Positions 60,229-64,000 of a stretch of 64,000 nucleotides of DNA are shown one piece after another. The stretch comes from an uncultured Clostridia bacterium. GTDB taxonomy: Bacteria > Bacillota > Clostridia > Oscillospirales > Oscillospiraceae. The stretch spans positions 1-64,000 of the forward strand of contig CAMHPQ010000001.1 in the NCBI GenBank assembly GCA_946187035.1, in the 5' to 3' direction. The notes below the pieces were generated by a model. It saw only the letters and a program-made list of their open reading frames with translations, made no database searches and was not told the DNA's origin. The translations under genes and the position numbers were made by a program. Numbering within the stretch: the first letter of the stretch is position 1; the number at the start of each line of letters is the position of its first letter.

Positions 60229-60897
60229 TCACTTGCGATTCCCGCGCTTTGCGTAATCTGCGTCCACGTCCTCCCGCCACTGGGCGCTCAGCGGCGCGCA
60301 GGCGCGCACCTGGGAGACCGCCTTGGAGACGCTGGCGTACAGGACCTCGGTACCGGCTCCGTCCGCATGGTAGTTGGCGGCACGGTCCGCCCGGATGCCG
60401 ATGCGGGAGGCCGTCTCCACAGCGTCCAGATTTGCGCCGAGGAACAAAAACTCCCAGCCGTTCTTCTCCTGCTCATGCTGTACCATCTGCCGCACCTGGT
60501 CGGCGGTGTAGCGATGGCTGGCGTTCTCCATGCCGTCGGTGGTGATGACGAACAGCGTCCGCTCCGGCACGTCCTCCGGTCTGGCATAGCGGTGGATGCG
60601 GGCGATGTGGCGGATGGTGCTGCCCACGCAGTCTAACAGCGCGGTACTGCCGCGGGGCTGGTAATCCTGCTCCGTCAGGGGCAGAACGTCCCCAATGGGG
60701 ATGCGGTCATGGAGCATGCTCTGCTCATGGTCGAAGAGCACCGTGGTGACCAGGCATGTGCCGGGCTCCAGCTTCTGCTTTTCCAGCATGGCGTTGAAAC
60801 CGCCGATGGTGTCGGCTCTCAGGCTGTGCATGGAGCCGCTGCGATCCAGGATGAACACCAGTTCGGTGATGTCATTGCGCTTAGTCTCGTTGGTCAT
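60229..60897 (-). CDS. VWA-domain protein with intact MIDAS
   Basis: This 222-residue protein is almost entirely a von Willebrand factor A domain. The MIDAS metal site is intact: ILDRSGSM (DxSxS), GSTALLDC (Thr) and FVITTDGMENA (Asp). ATG 60897 has AAGGAGG. Cytoplasmic VWA proteins of this size usually bind partner proteins or AAA ATPases, as in stress or ter-type systems. It is divergent from a macro-domain gene across a 160-nt regulatory gap, which suggests a joint function. No partner ATPase is seen nearby. Confidence 0.9.
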   Translation of the reverse strand: MTNETKRNDITELVFILDRSGSMHSLRADTIGGFNAMLEKQKLEPGTCLVTTVLFDHEQSMLHDRIPIGDVLPLTEQDYQPRGSTALLDCVGSTIRHIARIHRYARPEDVPERTLFVITTDGMENASHRYTADQVRQMVQHEQEKNGWEFLFLGANLDAVETASRIGIRADRAANYHADGAGTEVLYASVSKAVSQVRACAPLSAQWREDVDADYAKRGNRK

Positions 60898-60987
60898 GGG
60901 AAATACCTCCTTGTTGATTTCTGACCACAGCATAGCATTTGCAGAGGCGGGATTGGTCGCTTCCAAAGTGACCTTTTCTTCCCTTCC

Positions 60988-61016
60988 TTGACAAGCCCGG
61001 ACTCCATAGCTATGAT
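60988..61016 (+). promoter_or_regulatory. Promoter of the macro-domain gene
   Basis: Consensus TTGACA and TATGAT are separated by exactly 17 nt, about 42 nt before the start codon. It lies in the region shared with the divergent VWA gene. Confidence 0.78.
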
Positions 61017-61057
61017 TGAGAAAAACAGGGATCAAACGCAGAGAAAGGAGCGCAGCC

Positions 61058-62098
61058 ATGCCATTTCAAATCATCAGCGGCGACATTACCACCCAAGTCT
61101 GCGACGCCATCGTAAATCCCACAGACGTGGTGTTCAGCGGCGGCGGAGGCGCAGACCGCGCCATTCACAGAGCTGCGGGCGAGCAGCTGCGCCAGGCCTG
61201 TGACCGGCTCCCAAGGCTGCGTCCGGGCGAATCCGCGCTGACCAGAGGATATGATTTGCCCGCAAAATGGGTCATCCACACCGCAGGCCCCGTCTGGGTG
61301 GACGGAAAACACGACGAGCGCCTGATCCTCGCAAGCTGCTATCAAAGCGCACTGAAGGTCGCAGCGGAAAACGACTTTCAGTCCGTCGCCTTTCCTTTGA
61401 TTGCCGCCGGCACCTGCGGCTTTCCGAAGGAAGAGGCGCTGAGCATCGCGGCGGGTGAGATCCGCCAATTCCTGCAGCGGCATGAGATGGAGATCACACT
61501 GGTCGTTTACGACCGGGAGCTCTACCGCATCGACCCGCGCACCGAGGCGGACGTGGACCGCTATCTGGGTTCGCACTTCACCGGCAGGATGCGCCCACAG
61601 GCAAAGCTCTGCCATGCCGAGCGCCAGGATCTGCTGCAGAGCATGAACGATGCGCGCGAAGCATCTCTCAGCTCCGCTCCGCCTCCGGCCCCTGCGCCGA
61701 TGGCCTCCTATTCCCACGCTCCCGCAGCCTCCCTGGCGGACCAGCTGCGCGCCATGGACGAGAGCTTTTCCGAGGCAGTGCTCCGTCTGGTGGACGAGCG
61801 CGGCATGACGGACGCCCAGTGCTATAAGCGCGCCAACATCTCCAAGCAGGTCTTTTCCAGACTCCGCAGCAGCAGCCATTATCAACCCAGCAAGCCCACC
61901 GCTCTGGCCCTCGCCGTGGCGCTGAAGTTGGATCTGGACGAGACCCGTTCCCTGCTGGGCAAGGCCGGGATGAGCCTCTCCCATTCCCTGATGATGGATG
62001 TGATCGTGGAGTATTTCATCGCGCAAAAAAAGTTCGACGTCATGGAGATCAATGAGACCCTGTACCAGTATGACCAGCCGCTCCTTGGAGCGAAATAA
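61058..62098 (+). CDS. Macro-domain protein with C-terminal HTH-like domain
   Basis: Residues 1-175 form a macro domain (ADP-ribose binding/hydrolysis) with the family motifs NPTDVVFSGGGGADRAIH and FPLIAAGTCGFPK. Asn, Gly-rich loop and the second loop are all intact. After a Pro/Ala-rich linker (about 200-235) comes a C-terminal helical domain of about 110 residues. It contains an XRE-like stretch (TDAQCYKRANISKQVFSRLRSS, then ALALAVALKLDLDETRSLLGKAG), a putative DNA-binding unit. ATG 61058 has AAAGGAG. It may remove ADP-ribose or sense it while acting on DNA; function is inferred only. Confidence 0.85.
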   Translation: MPFQIISGDITTQVCDAIVNPTDVVFSGGGGADRAIHRAAGEQLRQACDRLPRLRPGESALTRGYDLPAKWVIHTAGPVWVDGKHDERLILASCYQSALKVAAENDFQSVAFPLIAAGTCGFPKEEALSIAAGEIRQFLQRHEMEITLVVYDRELYRIDPRTEADVDRYLGSHFTGRMRPQAKLCHAERQDLLQSMNDAREASLSSAPPPAPAPMASYSHAPAASLADQLRAMDESFSEAVLRLVDERGMTDAQCYKRANISKQVFSRLRSSSHYQPSKPTALALAVALKLDLDETRSLLGKAGMSLSHSLMMDVIVEYFIAQKKFDVMEINETLYQYDQPLLGAK

Positions 62099-62126
62099 TA
62101 CGCCGGAGCATGGTTTTCATGCAGCA

Positions 62127-62162
62127 AAAAGCGGAGCCCGTCTGTACGCGGGTTCCGCTTTT
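62127..62162. terminator. Bidirectional terminator between macro and CdaR-type genes
   Basis: A 14-bp stem with one G-T pair (AAAAGCGGAGCCCG/CGGGTTCCGCTTTT) and an 8-nt loop lies between the converging genes. Confidence 0.85.
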
Positions 62163-62197
62163 CTTTGATCAGGCTATGACTGGGGCCCCGACGACCG

Positions 62198-63274
62198 CTA
62201 CTCCAGCTTCAGCCCGAGATACAGCACCACCGCGTCCGGGAAGCTGCGGGGATTATAGCCGGTCTCCCGGTGGATGCGGTCCAGCCGGTACTGCAGGGTA
62301 TTTTTGTGGAGATACAGCAGCTGGCAGGTCTCCTTGAGCCTGCAGCCGGTCGCAAAATACGTCCGCAGCAGGGCCCGATCCTTCTCCGGCAGGGCGCTGG
62401 CGCCGCTGCGATCCAGAAAGCGTTCTCTGGCCTCTTCCGGAATGCTGCCCAGGAGGATTTCCAGATCCAGATCCTCGAACCGCGCCGCGCACTGCCCCGG
62501 CGCCATGGCGTGGAGGGCGATCCGCGCGGCCACATAGGATCGGGATTGGCGGCTCAGCTGCTCCCGGCTGCCCACCGCAGTGCGCACCGCGCCGGGGAAT
62601 CTCTGCTCCAGCGTCTCCAGATCCGCCAGCAGCGGCGTCACCTGCTCCGGCTCCGGCAGGAGGATGAACTCATGGGGATAGCAGAATGTATAGAGCGTGA
62701 TCCCCTGCCGATGAATGATGCGGGTAATTTCGCTTTTCACCCGGGTGAGATTCTCATCCCCGCTGTGGGTGCGGAGGATCACCGCCGTGTGGAACCCCTC
62801 CAGATCCACCCGATGCCGCTCCATGAACGCCCGGTAATAGTCGTAGTTCAGGTGCTCTCCCAAAGCCAGCGCCCGCACCACATGATCCATCTGCGCCCGC
62901 TCGGTGCTGCTCTGCCGCTCCAGCTCGTGTTCTCTGAGGATCAGCGCCGTGATCTTCTGGGCCAGAACGCCGTATTTCCGCACCTCCCCCGGCTCGCCGG
63001 TAATGCCGATGACCGCCACAGTCTCCCCCTCGTGGGAGAGGGGGATGTTCACCCCGGGCTGGGCGCCGAAGTAGTCCGCTTCCTGCAGCACCTCCAGAGT
63101 CTCGCCGGTCTTTGCCGCCTTCCGCGCCGCCTCATGATACTGCCCCACCCGGTCGGGATTGGTGCTGGCAAAGATCCGACCGGATGGTTCAATGAAGTTG
63201 ATGTCATGGCCGCAGACGTCCTTGACCGCCTGCACGATCTCCTCGGCCACTCGTTTGTGCACTCGAACCGGCAT
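62198..63274 (-). CDS. CdaR-family sugar diacid regulator
   Basis: This 358-residue regulator has an N-terminal sugar-diacid recognition domain (residues 1-130): VAEEIVQAVKDVCGHDINFI, then IPLSHEGETVAVIGITG. A central GGDEF-like/PucR linker and a C-terminal HTH_30 domain follow (LKETCQLLYLHKNTLQYRLDRIHRETG, about 315-340). Such proteins activate glycerate or glucarate genes. It is divergent from glycerate kinase across a 147-nt region, the usual partner. Its effector is likely glycerate or a related acid. Confidence 0.92.
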   Translation of the reverse strand: MPVRVHKRVAEEIVQAVKDVCGHDINFIEPSGRIFASTNPDRVGQYHEAARKAAKTGETLEVLQEADYFGAQPGVNIPLSHEGETVAVIGITGEPGEVRKYGVLAQKITALILREHELERQSSTERAQMDHVVRALALGEHLNYDYYRAFMERHRVDLEGFHTAVILRTHSGDENLTRVKSEITRIIHRQGITLYTFCYPHEFILLPEPEQVTPLLADLETLEQRFPGAVRTAVGSREQLSRQSRSYVAARIALHAMAPGQCAARFEDLDLEILLGSIPEEARERFLDRSGASALPEKDRALLRTYFATGCRLKETCQLLYLHKNTLQYRLDRIHRETGYNPRSFPDAVVLYLGLKLE

Positions 63275-63298
63275 ATTTCGCGCTCCTTTTCTGTTTTT

Positions 63299-63356
63299 AT
63301 GTTCTTTATACCATCATTTCTCCGTTTATTCAATCTATTTTCGGTTTTAAGAACAT
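63299..63356. promoter_or_regulatory. Inverted repeat in the CdaR-glycerate kinase intergenic region
   Basis: ATGTTCTT (63299-63306) and AAGAACAT (63349-63356) are perfect inverted copies separated by 42 nt. They lie by the promoters of the two divergent genes and could be CdaR-type sites. Binding is speculative. Confidence 0.4.
63305..63333 (-). promoter_or_regulatory. Promoter of the CdaR-type gene
   Basis: On the minus strand, TTGAAT and TATAAA are separated by 17 nt, 30 nt before the start codon. Confidence 0.6.
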
Positions 63357-63378
63357 ATTCCGATCTGGGATTTCCTGT

Positions 63379-63384
63379 TATACT
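63379..63384 (+). promoter_or_regulatory. Extended -10 promoter of glycerate kinase
   Basis: TGTTATACT gives an extended -10 element 37 nt before the ATG. The -35 region (TATTCC) is poor, as expected for a promoter needing an activator. Confidence 0.5.
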
Positions 63385-63421
63385 GGGCGCAGAACAGAAA
63401 AAACGGAAAGGAGCAAATACC

Positions 63422-64000
63422 ATGAAAGTAGTCGTTGCAATCGATTCTCTGAAGGGCAGTCTCACCTCTCTGGAGGCGGGCGAGGCCATCCGCGAGGGCG
63501 TCCTGCGGGCGATCCCGGATGCGGAGGTCGTGGTCCGTCCCCTGGCCGACGGCGGCGAGGGCACCGTGGAGGCACTGACCCTGGGCATGGGCGGCAGACT
63601 GGAGACCGCCACCGTCACGGGTCCGCTGGGCCGCCCGGTGGCCTGCGCCTACGGTCTGCTTCCGGAGGAGAAGCTGGCCGTGGTGGAGATGTCCGGCGCG
63701 GCAGGAATCACCCAGGTGCCGGAGGCAGAGCGCAACCCCATGAACACCACCACCTACGGCGTGGGCGAGGTGATTCATAGAGCCATTGAGCAGGGCTGCC
63801 GCCGGTTCATCATCGGTCTGGGCGGAAGCGCCACCAACGACGGCGGCGTCGGCATGCTGCAGGCTCTGGGCTTCGGCATGCTGAACGAAAACGGGACTCA
63901 GGTCTCCTTCGGCGCCAAGGGTCTGCAGGAGCTCAGGACCATCACCACAGAGCACGTGCTGCCGGAGCTGAAGGACTGCGAGTTCCGGGTGGCCTGCGAC
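63422..64000 (+). CDS. glxK: Glycerate kinase, 3' end cut by window edge
   Basis: The 193 visible residues begin MKVVVAIDSLKGSLTSLEAGEAI and include PLADGGEGTVEAL, MSGAAGI and FIIGLGGSATNDGGVGML, all hallmarks of the GlxK/GarK glycerate kinase family (usually about 375 residues). It phosphorylates D-glycerate to 2- or 3-phosphoglycerate. The start has AAAGGAG 11 nt upstream. It is divergent from a CdaR-type regulator. No ORF is listed because the gene is open at the right edge. Confidence 0.95.
   Translation, partial: MKVVVAIDSLKGSLTSLEAGEAIREGVLRAIPDAEVVVRPLADGGEGTVEALTLGMGGRLETATVTGPLGRPVACAYGLLPEEKLAVVEMSGAAGITQVPEAERNPMNTTTYGVGEVIHRAIEQGCRRFIIGLGGSATNDGGVGMLQALGFGMLNENGTQVSFGAKGLQELRTITTEHVLPELKDCEFRVACD

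Noticed and set aside
1-64000. CRISPR arrays, tRNA or rRNA genes, insertion sequences, prophage
   Set aside because: No regular direct repeats, tRNA cloverleaf, rRNA segment, transposase or phage gene was noticed on either strand by eye.

Overview
The window looks like chromosome of a GC-rich, Gram-positive anaerobe of the class Clostridia, most likely a gut Oscillospiraceae relative. This is inferred from the gene content: a butyryl-CoA/4-hydroxybutyrate-type CoA-transferase, a SufCBDSU iron-sulfur operon with SufU, SLH-domain and clostripain-type surface proteins, DUF4003 and DUF4298 proteins, MsmX-type sugar transport, and strong AGGAGG ribosome-binding sites. I recognise 51 genes plus one candidate leader ORF. 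I see no rRNA, tRNA, CRISPR array, prophage or insertion sequence. Most long ORFs in the track are antisense shadows caused by GC-rich codons.

Layout, left to right. 0-3 kb: oppBCD peptide transporter, oppD cut by the left edge. 3-7.3 kb: DUF4298 membrane protein, ABC-2 exporter and YdcF/DUF218 protein, one operon. 7.4-10.1 kb: ferredoxin-nitroreductase, MBL-fold hydrolase and YhcC-type radical SAM protein. 10.1-12.9 kb: acyl ligase, acyl carrier protein and an unrecognised protein. 13.1-14.1 kb: DUF4003 protein. 14.2-18.7 kb: MarR regulator and a heterodimeric ABC exporter. 18.9-25.3 kb: CoA-transferase, divergent from the suf operon. 25.4-28.7 kb: esterase, metallophosphoesterase and an unusual cytosolic BMP-type sensor protein.

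28.8-46.1 kb is a carbohydrate locus. It holds the MsmX ATPase, fructokinase, GH32, amylosucrase-type GH13, GH36 alpha-galactosidase, DUF624 protein, a CUT1 ABC importer and a LacI regulator, followed by a domain-permuted GH3 and a GH13_31 alpha-glucosidase. Together they would import raffinose-family or sucrose-like oligosaccharides, remove galactose, split sucrose and phosphorylate fructose. 46.1-51.5 kb is the most unusual part: a partner-switching operon made of a STAS protein, a SpoIIE/RsbU-type phosphatase with an extracytoplasmic sensor, an SDF-family symporter with an N-terminal HATPase-like domain, and a single polypeptide joining STAS, an APH-like kinase and an RsbW-like HATPase. No sigma factor is adjacent.

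51.8-60.0 kb: clostripain-family protease, SLH protein, a QueG-like iron-sulfur protein and a second heterodimeric ABC exporter. 60.2-62.1 kb: divergent VWA and macro-domain genes. 62.2-64 kb: a CdaR-type regulator divergent from glycerate kinase, which is cut by the right edge. Apart from the 40592-40942 regulatory region, no gene-free stretch exceeds 300 bases. Promoters and terminators were found by eye; no thermodynamic or database search was run.
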